A stretch of DNA of 23,521 nt from Clostridiales bacterium (GTDB taxonomy: Bacteria > Bacillota > Clostridia > Christensenellales > CAG-138): positions 1-23,521 of the forward strand of contig SFDB01000025.1 in NCBI GenBank assembly GCA_004558825.1, written 5' to 3'. Shown piece by piece: positions 13,030-20,916 of the stretch (its first letter is position 1; every line of letters starts with the position of its first letter). Made by a program: the position numbers and the translations under genes. The notes under the pieces were generated by a model. That model was not told where the DNA came from and made no database searches. It saw nothing but the letters and a program-made list of their open reading frames with translations.

Positions 13030-14737
13030 AGGAGCAGAGAAAAAGAATGCTGTCGTTGAGCCGCCCGAGATAATTAAGCTGCGCATGAGTCACGCGCTTT
13101 ATAATGCGTCGATGCTCGGGTTTTATAAGGTGCTCGTTCATAAAGCGAAAAGCGACAACGACGATGAGGCGCAGAGTATGCTGAACGAGGATCATGGCAC
13201 GGAGCTTTGGTTCCCGCCTCGCCTGCTTCAGGGGATAGAGGAGGCGTGGATAGACGAGATGATAGACGAGTTCGGCAAGGCGACGAAATGCCGTGATATG
13301 CTAGACAGGTATGAGGCGCTGCGCGGTGCCGTGCAGCGCGGCGAGGGCGACGCAAAAGCCGCGCGAGAGCTTTTTGGCGCAGTTAAGGACAAGATGAAGT
13401 CGGCGAGTTATAAAAGCGCCGCAGAGATTTGCGCCGCTGCAGGCGATACATATAATGCGCCTGAAGCTCTGAAAGCGGTTGAAAAGCCTTCAAAGGCAGA
13501 TGCAGAGACATTATTTAACGCACTTAAGCTCGTGATTGAATACATCGAGAGAAACAAGCGCGTTTTTATGATGAAGGATATAGCGTACGCCGTTATAAAC
13601 AAATACTGGCAAAACGTTGCCTTCTTGAACAGGCAGACTACGAAAATCGATATGCAGAAATGTATATTCGATACGTTTGTTGAGCCTGCTTTGAGGGCAG
13701 CCGCCGAGCCGCAGAAGAAAGAGTACGAATGCTTTGAATGCGGGCGAACTATAGGCAAAAAAAACATGATGTTTGCTACGGCTTGGCTTTGCGACTTCGG
13801 CATCGATGAGACGCGCAAAAGTTCGAACTATCGGGATTTTCGGCCTGATGACCGGGCATGCCCGATTTGCGCGCTTTGCTATTCATGTATGCCGCTTGGA
13901 TTTCAGGTGATAGGCGCGCAGGGCTTTTTTATCAATAACAACGAAAGCTTTGCGATGCTCAAGAGTGCGAACAGCAGCGACGGCGAGACCGTTAAGGTTG
14001 GCACGGGCAGTCCGAGCGATTTCCGAAGGCATATTGCGAGGAAATATTTATCTATATGCAGCGCGAAGCAGGCGAACAAGCAGCTAAGCTCGATACAGGC
14101 GATAATTCGAAAGCAGGAATCGAACAACACCCCGGAGTATGTCATACAGATATTGTCGGGGCCGCAGATGAGGGCGCTTACGGAATGTAAGAACGAGTTT
14201 GATAAGCTGACGAACGCATATATAACCGAGGGAAAAACAATAAGAAGCGTATTTGATGAGGCGCTTAATAACCTTATGCTTATGAGAAGTCAGAACAGCC
14301 TGATTTTCAAGCTGCTTGGCACGCGTCTTGCAAACGGGGAAAGGCTTTACGATGCGAGGGCGCTTTTAAAGATTCAAGCGTATTCAAAAGGAGGTTGTGA
14401 TATGAAGAAAAAAGATGCAGGATACTTCAGTCGTACGGACATGGCTATGCTCGAGGGAAGCCGCGTCAGGGCTATGTTCGACGCTTCCGAGGGAGACATC
14501 GACAACAAGCTTCGCGGATATATTTATAAGCTCTTAAACTGTGCGAAGGGCGACGACAGGGAGGGCTTTATGGATACCGTCGCAAGGTTTTATATCGGAA
14601 TGGGACGAGCAATGCCTTCCGAAATGCTCTCAAAGATGTTTCAAGGCCAGGAAGCGTTCGTTACGCTCGCGCAGGCATACATAATCGGCCTTGGCGGAGG
14701 ATGGGGCAGCAATGAAAAAGGACAGGATAAAGAATGA
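13022..14737 (+). CDS. cas8b: Cas8b/Cst1, type I-B Cascade large subunit (CXXC-CXXC family)
   Basis: 571 residues. The diagnostic zinc-finger-like cysteines are present: C237-x2-C240 (ECFECGRTIG) and C280, C283, C286, C289 (CPICALCYSC), the CXXC-CXXC signature of Cst1. The large subunit caps the 5' end of crRNA in Cascade, recognises the PAM and helps recruit Cas3. ATG 13022 overlaps the end of cas6 by 8 bp, with GGAAAGG upstream. The last 111 codons also form a separate reading unit (14402-14737) with its own perfect ribosome site, probably Cas11. The stop overlaps the first possible cas7 ATG (ATGA). Confidence 0.88.
   Translation: MAKGAEKKNAVVEPPEIIKLRMSHALYNASMLGFYKVLVHKAKSDNDDEAQSMLNEDHGTELWFPPRLLQGIEEAWIDEMIDEFGKATKCRDMLDRYEALRGAVQRGEGDAKAARELFGAVKDKMKSASYKSAAEICAAAGDTYNAPEALKAVEKPSKADAETLFNALKLVIEYIERNKRVFMMKDIAYAVINKYWQNVAFLNRQTTKIDMQKCIFDTFVEPALRAAAEPQKKEYECFECGRTIGKKNMMFATAWLCDFGIDETRKSSNYRDFRPDDRACPICALCYSCMPLGFQVIGAQGFFINNNESFAMLKSANSSDGETVKVGTGSPSDFRRHIARKYLSICSAKQANKQLSSIQAIIRKQESNNTPEYVIQILSGPQMRALTECKNEFDKLTNAYITEGKTIRSVFDEALNNLMLMRSQNSLIFKLLGTRLANGERLYDARALLKIQAYSKGGCDMKKKDAGYFSRTDMAMLEGSRVRAMFDASEGDIDNKLRGYIYKLLNCAKGDDREGFMDTVARFYIGMGRAMPSEMLSKMFQGQEAFVTLAQAYIIGLGGGWGSNEKGQDKE
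14386..14404 (+). promoter_or_regulatory. Internal ribosome binding site inside cas8b
   Basis: AAAAGGAGGT (14386-14395), six bases, then in-frame ATG 14402. This is the best Shine-Dalgarno match in the cas operon and lies inside an open gene, which argues for use. Confidence 0.75.
14402..14737 (+). CDS. cas11b: Cas11b, Cascade small subunit from internal start in cas8b
   Basis: 111 residues, about 12 kDa, identical to residues 461-571 of Cas8b and read in the same frame from ATG 14402 after a perfect ribosome site. The sequence (MKKKDAGYFSRTDMAMLEGS, then RGYIYKLLNCAKGDDREGF and ARFYIGMGRAMPSEMLSKMF) looks alpha-helical, as expected of the small subunits that line the Cascade belly and hold the displaced strand. 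Independent translation of the small subunit from within cas8 is established for other type I-B, I-C and I-D systems. No separate small-subunit gene is present in this operon. Its use here is an inference from sequence. Confidence 0.72.
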   Translation: MKKKDAGYFSRTDMAMLEGSRVRAMFDASEGDIDNKLRGYIYKLLNCAKGDDREGFMDTVARFYIGMGRAMPSEMLSKMFQGQEAFVTLAQAYIIGLGGGWGSNEKGQDKE

Positions 14738-14763
14738 ACAATGTATTTGAAAAGGAGATAACA

Positions 14764-15681
14764 ATGAAAAATTTCGGCTTAACGGCGACAATGGTATTTG
14801 AGGCGGAGAGCGCTAATTACGGCGAAGGCTTCGGCAATATATCCGTGCTTAAAAAGATGAGCCGCAGGAACGGCGAGACGTATACATACATATCGCGCCA
14901 GGCGCTGCGCTACAGTATAGTCGGGCAGTGCGGCTGGGACAGTACGCCGGTTGGCGCTCCCAAAGATTCAAAAAAGAATTCCGACGATGAATCAGAAGGT
15001 AAATCAAGCGGAACAACGGATAAGTCTGTCGTTCAGTTCTCCCCGGACGCGACGATAAAGGACTATCCCGAAATCGACTTTTTCGGATACATGAAGACGG
15101 TGAAGGGCTCGAACGCCGCGACACGCGCCGCCGTGGCAAGGCTGAGCAACGCGGTGTCGCTTGAGCCGTATCGCGCGGACACTGATTTTCTGACTAATAT
15201 GGGGCTTGCTAAGCGCGCGGGGCAGCAGAACTCCATTGCGCAAAGGGAAATACATCATTCGCTTTATGCATACACGATAACGATAGACCTCGATAAGGTG
15301 GGCATCGACGGAGATATTGCGGTATCGAATGAGGAGAAGGCGAAGCGCGTGAGAGAGCTGCTCGACGCGATAGCGCACCTTTACAGAGACATCGCGGGAA
15401 GGCGCGAGAGCCTTGCGCCTGTTTTTGCGGTCGGCGGCGTGTTTGAGAGGCGCAACCCGTATTTTGAGAATAACGTGATTGTGAAAAACGGTGCGCTGGA
15501 TGTCGGCAGAATAGCGGAGATAATCAAAGACGATCCCGATTGCGGTAAAAACTGTATTTGCGGCGTGCGCGTTGGGGCGTTCAGGAACGAAGATGAGATA
15601 AAGAATGAGCTTAACGCCGTCACGGTCGGCGAATTTTTCCGCGAGCTTACGTCACGCGCAGAGGCGGCGTACAATGAATAA
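14764..15681 (+). CDS. cas7: Cas7/Cst2/DevR, type I-B Cascade backbone
   Basis: 305 residues. A RAMP-family protein that polymerises along the crRNA spacer. The N-terminus MKNFGLTATMVFEAESANYG, the early RQALRYSIVGQCGW, and the later AVGGVFERRNPYFENNVIV fit the Cst2/DevR branch. The start is ATG 14764, preceded by GGAG at six-base spacing and giving the family-typical N-terminus; ATG 14734, overlapping the cas8b stop, would add ten residues. A hydrophilic low-complexity stretch (SKKNSDDESEGKSSGTTDKS) near 70-90 is probably the flexible thumb loop. It overlaps cas5 by 8 bp. Confidence 0.88.
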   Translation: MKNFGLTATMVFEAESANYGEGFGNISVLKKMSRRNGETYTYISRQALRYSIVGQCGWDSTPVGAPKDSKKNSDDESEGKSSGTTDKSVVQFSPDATIKDYPEIDFFGYMKTVKGSNAATRAAVARLSNAVSLEPYRADTDFLTNMGLAKRAGQQNSIAQREIHHSLYAYTITIDLDKVGIDGDIAVSNEEKAKRVRELLDAIAHLYRDIAGRRESLAPVFAVGGVFERRNPYFENNVIVKNGALDVGRIAEIIKDDPDCGKNCICGVRVGAFRNEDEIKNELNAVTVGEFFRELTSRAEAAYNE

Positions 15682-16426
15682 CGAAACGGCAGTAAAGCTG
15701 AAGCTGACCCAAACGACGGCGTCATATAGGCGGCCGGGCAGCTTTGTTGTGCGCGAAAGTTATCCGCTGCCGCCGTATTCGACGGTGATAGGCTTTGTTC
15801 ACGCGGCGTGCGGCTTCACGGAATATGTGCCCATGCGCGTCAGCGTTCGCGGCGTTTCAGCGGGCGGAGTGTCCGAACCGTATACGCACTATTCGTTTAG
15901 CGCGGGCGGAGGCTATGAGGAGGGCCGTCACAACGTAAAAATATGCGATGCTGAAAAAACATACGGCATAATGCGTGGACTTTCGCATGTCGAGATGCTG
16001 TGCGACGTCGAGCTTTGCCTGCACATAATGCCGGAAAACGCCTCTATGACGGACGCTATATTTGATGGACTGAGGCATCCGATGGAATTTCCAACGATAG
16101 GCAGGCGGGAAGATCTCGTAAGGATAGACAGCGTGAAAAAGGTACGCATAGACAACCGTACGGCGGAGGAGTTGTACGACGAATATATCGAACCGTTCGC
16201 CAAATACGGTGCTTACATACCGCTTGATGAGGCGAATCGCATGGGGCAGACGGGCGGCACGCGGTATAGACTGAACAAGGTGTTTGTGCGCGATGAAAAG
16301 GACGGCGTGCGCAAATGGTCTGAGCGTGTCGAGGCGGTGTATGTCGGCGCAGGCACGGAGTTTAACGCCGATGAATCGTGCGCCGTATATGTCGATGAGG
16401 ACGGGGAAATTGTTTTCCCCGTATGA
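15674..16426 (+). CDS. cas5: Cas5, type I-B (Cas5t-like) Cascade subunit
   Basis: 250 residues. The N-terminus KLKLTQTTASYRRPGSF, followed by PLPPYSTVIGFVHAACG, is the conserved Cas5 RAMP start. The protein binds the 5' handle of the crRNA next to Cas8b. ATG 15674 overlaps the cas7 stop by 8 bp, with GAGGCGG upstream. The last codons (GEIVFPV) form one arm of a perfect hairpin (16401-16422), and a second perfect hairpin follows the stop, so the 3' end of this cistron is unusually structured. Confidence 0.88.
   Translation: MNNETAVKLKLTQTTASYRRPGSFVVRESYPLPPYSTVIGFVHAACGFTEYVPMRVSVRGVSAGGVSEPYTHYSFSAGGGYEEGRHNVKICDAEKTYGIMRGLSHVEMLCDVELCLHIMPENASMTDAIFDGLRHPMEFPTIGRREDLVRIDSVKKVRIDNRTAEELYDEYIEPFAKYGAYIPLDEANRMGQTGGTRYRLNKVFVRDEKDGVRKWSERVEAVYVGAGTEFNADESCAVYVDEDGEIVFPV
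16401..16422 (+). other. Perfect 9-bp hairpin in the last codons of cas5
   Basis: ACGGGGAAA (16401-16409), loop TTGT, TTTCCCCGT (16414-16422). It ends two bases before the cas5 stop codon. Confidence 0.7.
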
Positions 16427-16430
16427 TGGC

Positions 16431-16468
16431 ACTGCGGGAGGGCCTCTTCCTCCCGCAGTCGAATTTTT
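16431..16468 (+). terminator. Perfect 11-bp hairpin with T tract between cas5 and cas3
   Basis: ACTGCGGGAGG (16431-16441), 7-nt loop, CCTCCCGCAGT (16449-16459), then CGAA and five T (16464-16468). It resembles an intrinsic terminator, slightly displaced, in the only sizeable gap between the effector genes and cas3. It could act as an attenuator or as a stabilising 3' end after processing, giving more Cascade than Cas3 and adaptation proteins. Confidence 0.6.
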
Positions 16469-16477
16469 GAAGTATAA

Positions 16478-18766
16478 ATGATATACTACGCAAAATCAAG
16501 GCCTATAGAGACTATACAAGAGCATACGGGACGGCTGCTTGCGCTGCTTTCAAAGCTTAAAGAGCTGTATCCAGGAATACTCGACGAAAAGCATTGGCAG
16601 ATGCTGTATATTGCCTGCAAATACCACGATTGGGGGAAGCGAAACGTTGAGTTCCAGAACAAGATTCGCGCTGCGATAGGCGAAGCGCCCTTGCTTCGTC
16701 AAGGCGAATCGCGCAGCGAGATACCGCATGGTTTTCTGAGTCCTGCGGCGCTGCCGTACGAAAAGCTAAAGGAGACGTTCAGCGAGGAAGATATAGGCAT
16801 TCTGTGCGCTGCCATCTTTCACCATCACGAGCGAAATCAGGAGTCTGCGAGCGATATACGCAGATACATATGCGAAGAGCTTTCGGAGCTTTGCGAGCGC
16901 GAGAACGGCCATAAACCTTATACGGGCTATATTAAAAATGCGAAGAGATATAGGGAAGAAAACAGCGGCGAATGCGTAAGGCTTTGCAACGACAGGGATT
17001 ATATCATGATGCAGGGCCTGCTCAACCGTCTTGACTATGCTGCGAGCGCGCATCTTGACGAAGCTGAAATAAGCCCACTTGACGACGGCAAGACATATTC
17101 GCAAAAAACGGTCAGTATGCTGGCGCAATATGAGAGCATGTCGCCCGTACAGGCGTATCTTGACAAGCACCGCTTGGAAAACACCGTAGTGATAGCTGCT
17201 ACGGGCAGCGGTAAGACGGAGGCGGCGCTTATATGGGGCGACGGCAGGAAGATGTTTTATACGCTTCCGCTGAAAACAGCAATAAACAGCATGTTCAGGC
17301 GCATAAGGGATGGGGGTATAGGCTTTGAACCTTGCGCTATCCTTCATTCGGACGCGCTCGGCGTTTATGCCGCAGATGAGGAGGCCAAGGCCGCGGAAGA
17401 TATGGAGAACGCGCATAAGGGGCGCTCTGCCATCGAGCTGTACGCTTCCGCAAGGCAGCTTTGCAGTCCGCTGACGGTATGTACAATCGACCAGCTATTT
17501 ACGTTCGTTTTCCGTTCGCGAGGCAGCGAAATGCGTATGGCGACGCCTGCATATTCGGCCGTGGTTATAGACGAGATACAGTCGTATTCTCCAGACGTGA
17601 TTGCGGCGCTTATAGTGGGCGTAAAGACAATTGCGCGCCTCGGTGGAAAATTCCTTATTATGACGGCAACGCTGCCGAAGCTTCTGCTTGAAAAGGATAT
17701 GCTTGGAGGACTTGTGGGGAGCGTGCCGCCGCCGTTCCATACGAGGCTGACAAAGCGGCACAGGGTGAAGCTTGTTAAGGACGCGAGCTCGTTTGATTAC
17801 GAAGAGATAGCAAGGCAGGGCGGCGAGAAGCGCGTTCTTGTAGTATGCAACACCGTTGGCCGAGCGCAAAAAACATATGAACGGCTTGTTGAAACATGCG
17901 GCGACGGCGTAAGGCTGCTTCACAGCGCTTTCATACGGAAAGACAGGAAGCGGCTTGAGGAGGAGATAATGCGTTTTGCACCGAACCGCGCCGATAGGCC
18001 GAGGCAGGCTGGCATATGGGTGGCGACGCAGGTCGTAGAGGCGAGCCTTGACGTGGACTTTGATGTGCTTTTTACTGACATGTGCGCCATAGAATCGCTC
18101 CTTCAGCGGATGGGGCGCGTATATAGAGGGCGAGAGCCAAAGCATGACGAGCCGAACGTCATCGTATACGACATGCGAAGCGGCGTTGGCAGCGATAGCG
18201 TAATATTACCTCAGATATACGATTTGTCGCTTGATGCGCTCGAAAAATACGACGGGATGATGCTTGAGGAGAGCGACGAGCGGGATATGAAGCAGGAGCT
18301 TATGGATCGCGTGTATGATCCGCAGACAATGCCGTGTATAAAGAAGGGCGATTATTACAAGGAGATTAATAAGCGGGTGAGGGAGCTTACCAATATAATT
18401 CCCCATTTGCAAGATATGAAGGACGAGAAGTATAAACTCAGAGACATCGATTCAAAGGTGTTTGTGCCCGAAAAGGTATATGACGAGCTTTGCGCGTGCG
18501 GCAAGGTAGCTGAGTGGAAGCGCATAATCAAGGAATGCGGCGAAAGAGGCGACAGGGAAGAGCGCGCAAGGATACAGGATGAAATATGCGATTATACGCT
18601 AAGCCTTAGCTATTATAAAAATCTCCCATACTATACGCAGGACGCCGACAAGTTTTACCCCGGCAGCGGTATAACACTCGTACACTGCGAATACGACGAA
18701 AAGCGAGGATTTATACGGCAGACAAAGAAAGAGTACGAAAGGAACGACGAGAGCAATATCTTGTGA
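16478..18766 (+). CDS. cas3: Cas3 HD nuclease-helicase
   Basis: 762 residues. The N-terminal HD nuclease has H15 (EHTG), the H50-D51 pair in KYHDWGK, H84 (PHGFLSP) and H115-H117 (FHHHERN). The SF2 helicase follows: Walker A ATGSGKTE (241-248), DEIQ box (365-368), TAT of motif III (396-398), VATQVVEASLDVDFD (515-529) and QRMGRVYR motif VI (543-550). It unwinds and degrades DNA marked by Cascade. All expected catalytic residues appear present. The ribosome site before ATG 16478 is weak (GAAG). Together with the preceding hairpins this suggests low expression relative to Cascade. Confidence 0.93.
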   Translation: MIYYAKSRPIETIQEHTGRLLALLSKLKELYPGILDEKHWQMLYIACKYHDWGKRNVEFQNKIRAAIGEAPLLRQGESRSEIPHGFLSPAALPYEKLKETFSEEDIGILCAAIFHHHERNQESASDIRRYICEELSELCERENGHKPYTGYIKNAKRYREENSGECVRLCNDRDYIMMQGLLNRLDYAASAHLDEAEISPLDDGKTYSQKTVSMLAQYESMSPVQAYLDKHRLENTVVIAATGSGKTEAALIWGDGRKMFYTLPLKTAINSMFRRIRDGGIGFEPCAILHSDALGVYAADEEAKAAEDMENAHKGRSAIELYASARQLCSPLTVCTIDQLFTFVFRSRGSEMRMATPAYSAVVIDEIQSYSPDVIAALIVGVKTIARLGGKFLIMTATLPKLLLEKDMLGGLVGSVPPPFHTRLTKRHRVKLVKDASSFDYEEIARQGGEKRVLVVCNTVGRAQKTYERLVETCGDGVRLLHSAFIRKDRKRLEEEIMRFAPNRADRPRQAGIWVATQVVEASLDVDFDVLFTDMCAIESLLQRMGRVYRGREPKHDEPNVIVYDMRSGVGSDSVILPQIYDLSLDALEKYDGMMLEESDERDMKQELMDRVYDPQTMPCIKKGDYYKEINKRVRELTNIIPHLQDMKDEKYKLRDIDSKVFVPEKVYDELCACGKVAEWKRIIKECGERGDREERARIQDEICDYTLSLSYYKNLPYYTQDADKFYPGSGITLVHCEYDEKRGFIRQTKKEYERNDESNIL

Positions 18767-18773
18767 GGTGCGA

Positions 18774-19280
18774 ATGTCTGAGGAATCGGGTCGAGAGATT
18801 ACGGGTATGATGGTGTATTACGCCAAGGTGTGTGAAAGAAAGCTTTGGCTTTTTACGCATTATATAGAGCTTGAGGACGAAAGCGAGCTTGTGGCGATAG
18901 GCGCTGCCATAGATGAAAATAGCTTCAGGCGCGAGCAGCACAATATAAGCATGCTGCCGGGCATAAGCGCCGATTTTATAGGTGCGAACGGGATAGTGCA
19001 TGAGGTGAAAAAGGGGAAGAGTATACCCGAGGCCGACAGGGCGCAGCTCCTGTTTTATCTCTACAGGCTTGACAAAGCTGGATTTCCTGAGACGAAAGGG
19101 ATACTTCATTACATGGAAAACCACTCGACGGAGGAAGTGCGCCTTACCGCAGAAGCGAGGAAAGAGATAGAAGGAATTATGGACAAAATCCATGAATGCA
19201 TGGCGAGTGCGGAACCGCCGCCGTATGTAAAGAAAAGAATGTGCCTAAAGTGCGCGTATTATGAGCTTTGCGCAATATGA
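18774..19280 (+). CDS. cas4: Cas4 Fe-S exonuclease (RecB-like)
   Basis: 168 residues. The cysteine set for a 4Fe-4S cluster is present: C20 (KVCERKLW) and C157, C160, C166 (CLKCAYYELC). RecB-nuclease residues are D67 (SADFIG), E77 and K79 (EVKK), and Q91 (QLLFYLYRL). Cas4 trims and orients prespacers so that the PAM side is inserted correctly. ATG 18774 lies just after the cas3 stop with GAGGTG close upstream; a GTG at 18768 inside that site is less likely. It is followed 13 bp later by cas1. Confidence 0.92.
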   Translation: MSEESGREITGMMVYYAKVCERKLWLFTHYIELEDESELVAIGAAIDENSFRREQHNISMLPGISADFIGANGIVHEVKKGKSIPEADRAQLLFYLYRLDKAGFPETKGILHYMENHSTEEVRLTAEARKEIEGIMDKIHECMASAEPPPYVKKRMCLKCAYYELCAI

Positions 19281-19293
19281 AGGAGGAAGGAAA

Positions 19294-20283
19294 ATGAAGC
19301 AATCGTACTACTTTTTCAGCAGCGGAGTGCTTTCGCGCAAGGACAATACGCTTAGACTGACAACGGAGGATGGGCGCACAAGCGATATACCTATAGAACG
19401 CGTTGCAGACATATTCTGTTTCGGCGAGATAAGCGTTAATTCAAAACTTTTGTCTATGCTCGGCAAATACGGCATATGCCTCCACTTCTTTAATTTCTTT
19501 GAGAATTATATCGGCACATACTATCCGCGTGAATCACTGATCTCGGGCGATCTGCATGTCAAGCAGGCTGCGGCGTATATCGACAGCGACAAGCGATTGT
19601 CGATAGCAAAAGGATTCCTTACATCGGGCGTATACAATATGACGAGAAACCTGCGCTACTATTCCGAGCGCGGCAAGCAAACGGCAGCGGTTGCCGATGA
19701 AATAAAAAGTCTTATACCCGGACTTGAGCGGGCAAACGACATAAACGAGCTAATGGGCGCCGAGGGGAATATAAGGCGGGCGTATTACTCGTGTTGGAAC
19801 GAAATAATGCCTGCGGCGCAGTTTGAATCACGCGTCAGGAACCCGCCGGACAATATGGTTAATTCGCTTATATCGTTTTGCAACATGCTCGTATACTCGA
19901 CGTGCGTATCCGAGCTTTACGCAACGCAGCTTGACCCGTCTATAGGCTTCCTTCATTCGCCCGGACAGCGCAGATTTTCGCTAAGCCTTGACCTCGCGGA
20001 GGTGTTCAAGCCGCTTCTTGCAGACAGACTCATTTTTTCACTAGTAAACAAGCGAATGATAGACGAAAGCGCGTTTGCAAAGGACAGCAATTCCATGTTG
20101 CTCAAAGATGATTTCCGCAAGATAATAGTTTCGGAATATGATAAAATATTGAAGAGGACAATAAAGCATCGTGCGCTTGGCCGCGAGGTGTCGTACAGAC
20201 GGCTGATAAGGCTTGACGCTTACAAGCTCGTCAAGACGCTTTTGGGAGAGCAGAGCTTTCAGGGCTTTCGCATATGGTGGTAG
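19294..20283 (+). CDS. cas1: Cas1 integrase, type I-B
   Basis: 329 residues. Metal-binding residues of the Cas1 integrase are visible: E157 (GAEGNIRRAYY), H221 (GFLHSPGQRRFSLSLDLAEVF reads through the site) and E236 in DLAEVF. The N-terminal beta domain begins QSYYFFSSGVLSRKDNTL. It forms the spacer-integration complex with Cas2. ATG 19294 is preceded by GGAGGAAGG, which overlaps the cas4 stop; a longer in-frame start at 19261 would lie inside cas4 and is less likely. Confidence 0.95.
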   Translation: MKQSYYFFSSGVLSRKDNTLRLTTEDGRTSDIPIERVADIFCFGEISVNSKLLSMLGKYGICLHFFNFFENYIGTYYPRESLISGDLHVKQAAAYIDSDKRLSIAKGFLTSGVYNMTRNLRYYSERGKQTAAVADEIKSLIPGLERANDINELMGAEGNIRRAYYSCWNEIMPAAQFESRVRNPPDNMVNSLISFCNMLVYSTCVSELYATQLDPSIGFLHSPGQRRFSLSLDLAEVFKPLLADRLIFSLVNKRMIDESAFAKDSNSMLLKDDFRKIIVSEYDKILKRTIKHRALGREVSYRRLIRLDAYKLVKTLLGEQSFQGFRIWW

Positions 20284-20368
20284 AGCGCCGTCTTGACGTT
20301 CGAAAACAGCACCTTGATAAGGTAATATTGAGATCTTGCTTACATTGTGCAGCGCAGGGGGGGAGCGT

Positions 20369-20647
20369 ATGTATGTGATATTGATTTACGATATAGCGGA
20401 CGAAGGCGCCGGCGCACGGATATCGCGAAACATATTTAAAATTTGCAAGCGATACCTTTCGCATGTGCAGAAATCCGTGTTTGAAGGAGAAATATCGGAG
20501 AGCCAGCTTGTGGAGCTTCGGCTTAGCATAAAGTCTTTCATAAGAACCGATTTGGATTCCGTCATCTTATTTACGGGCAACAATCCTAAATGGCTGAAAA
20601 AGCAATTCTGGGGGATTGAGGATGACGCGACGAGCAATATGCTTTAA
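20369..20647 (+). CDS. cas2: Cas2, spacer-acquisition subunit
   Basis: 92 residues, normal for Cas2. The ferredoxin-like start MYVILIYDIA contains the conserved Asp (D8), and the chain continues through HVQKSVFEGEIS and SVILFTGNN. It bridges two Cas1 dimers during integration. ATG 20369 follows a GGGGGGAG ribosome site. The 85-bp gap from cas1 is the largest in the operon and holds only a short stem (ACCTT with AAGGT near 20311-20323). No separate promoter is convincing. Confidence 0.93.
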   Translation: MYVILIYDIADEGAGARISRNIFKICKRYLSHVQKSVFEGEISESQLVELRLSIKSFIRTDLDSVILFTGNNPKWLKKQFWGIEDDATSNML

Positions 20648-20680
20648 TCTAAGTCATGTGGTTCGGCGATGCGAAAGCGA

Positions 20681-20726
20681 GGCATGCATTGGAGGGAGCG
20701 CTTACCGATGTGCATGCCGCATTTTT
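20681..20726 (+). terminator. cas operon terminator
   Basis: GGCATGCA (20681-20688) pairs perfectly with TGCATGCC (20711-20718), followed by GCA and five T (20722-20726). The loop of 22 nt has extra internal pairing (TTGG with CCGA). Position just after cas2 fits the end of the operon. Confidence 0.65.
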
Positions 20727-20916
20727 GCTTAATTCAAACGTCTGTCGACATTTCTCGCCGTAGTCATGGCGGGGCATCGACAGATGACAAAAAGCGTGAT
20801 ATAATGATATAAAAGCTGTTGTGCGTCAGCGTAATCCTTCACTGATTGGTGTTTTTCGTCTCAGCGACAGAATCGACAGAGAAAGTACAAGAAACGCGGC
20901 ATTTGCACTTAACAGC
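20727..20916 (+). promoter_or_regulatory. CRISPR leader
   Basis: Non-coding DNA between the cas terminator and the first repeat. It contains an array promoter (20777-20805) and a TCGACAGA octamer: inverted at 20741, direct at 20777 and 20873, and with one mismatch at 20864 (GCGACAGA). The first two copies form the arms of a long hairpin with an inner CTCGCC/GGCGGG stem. The last two lie as a tandem 9-nt repeat, 37-53 nt before the first repeat. Leaders direct transcription and polarised spacer insertion. Confidence 0.75.
20777..20805 (+). promoter_or_regulatory. CRISPR array promoter
   Basis: TCGACA (20777-20782, 5 of 6), 17-nt spacer, TATAAT (20800-20805). The transcript would start near 20812, about 105 nt before the first repeat. 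The -35 overlaps one copy of the TCGACAGA motif. Confidence 0.6.

Noticed and set aside
16766..18145. Two 216-codon minus-strand frames inside cas3
   Set aside because: Antisense shadows of a gene with complete HD and helicase motifs.
20284..20368. Separate promoter for cas2 in the cas1-cas2 gap
   Set aside because: TTGACG is present near 20291, but no convincing -10 follows at normal spacing; read-through from the operon explains expression.
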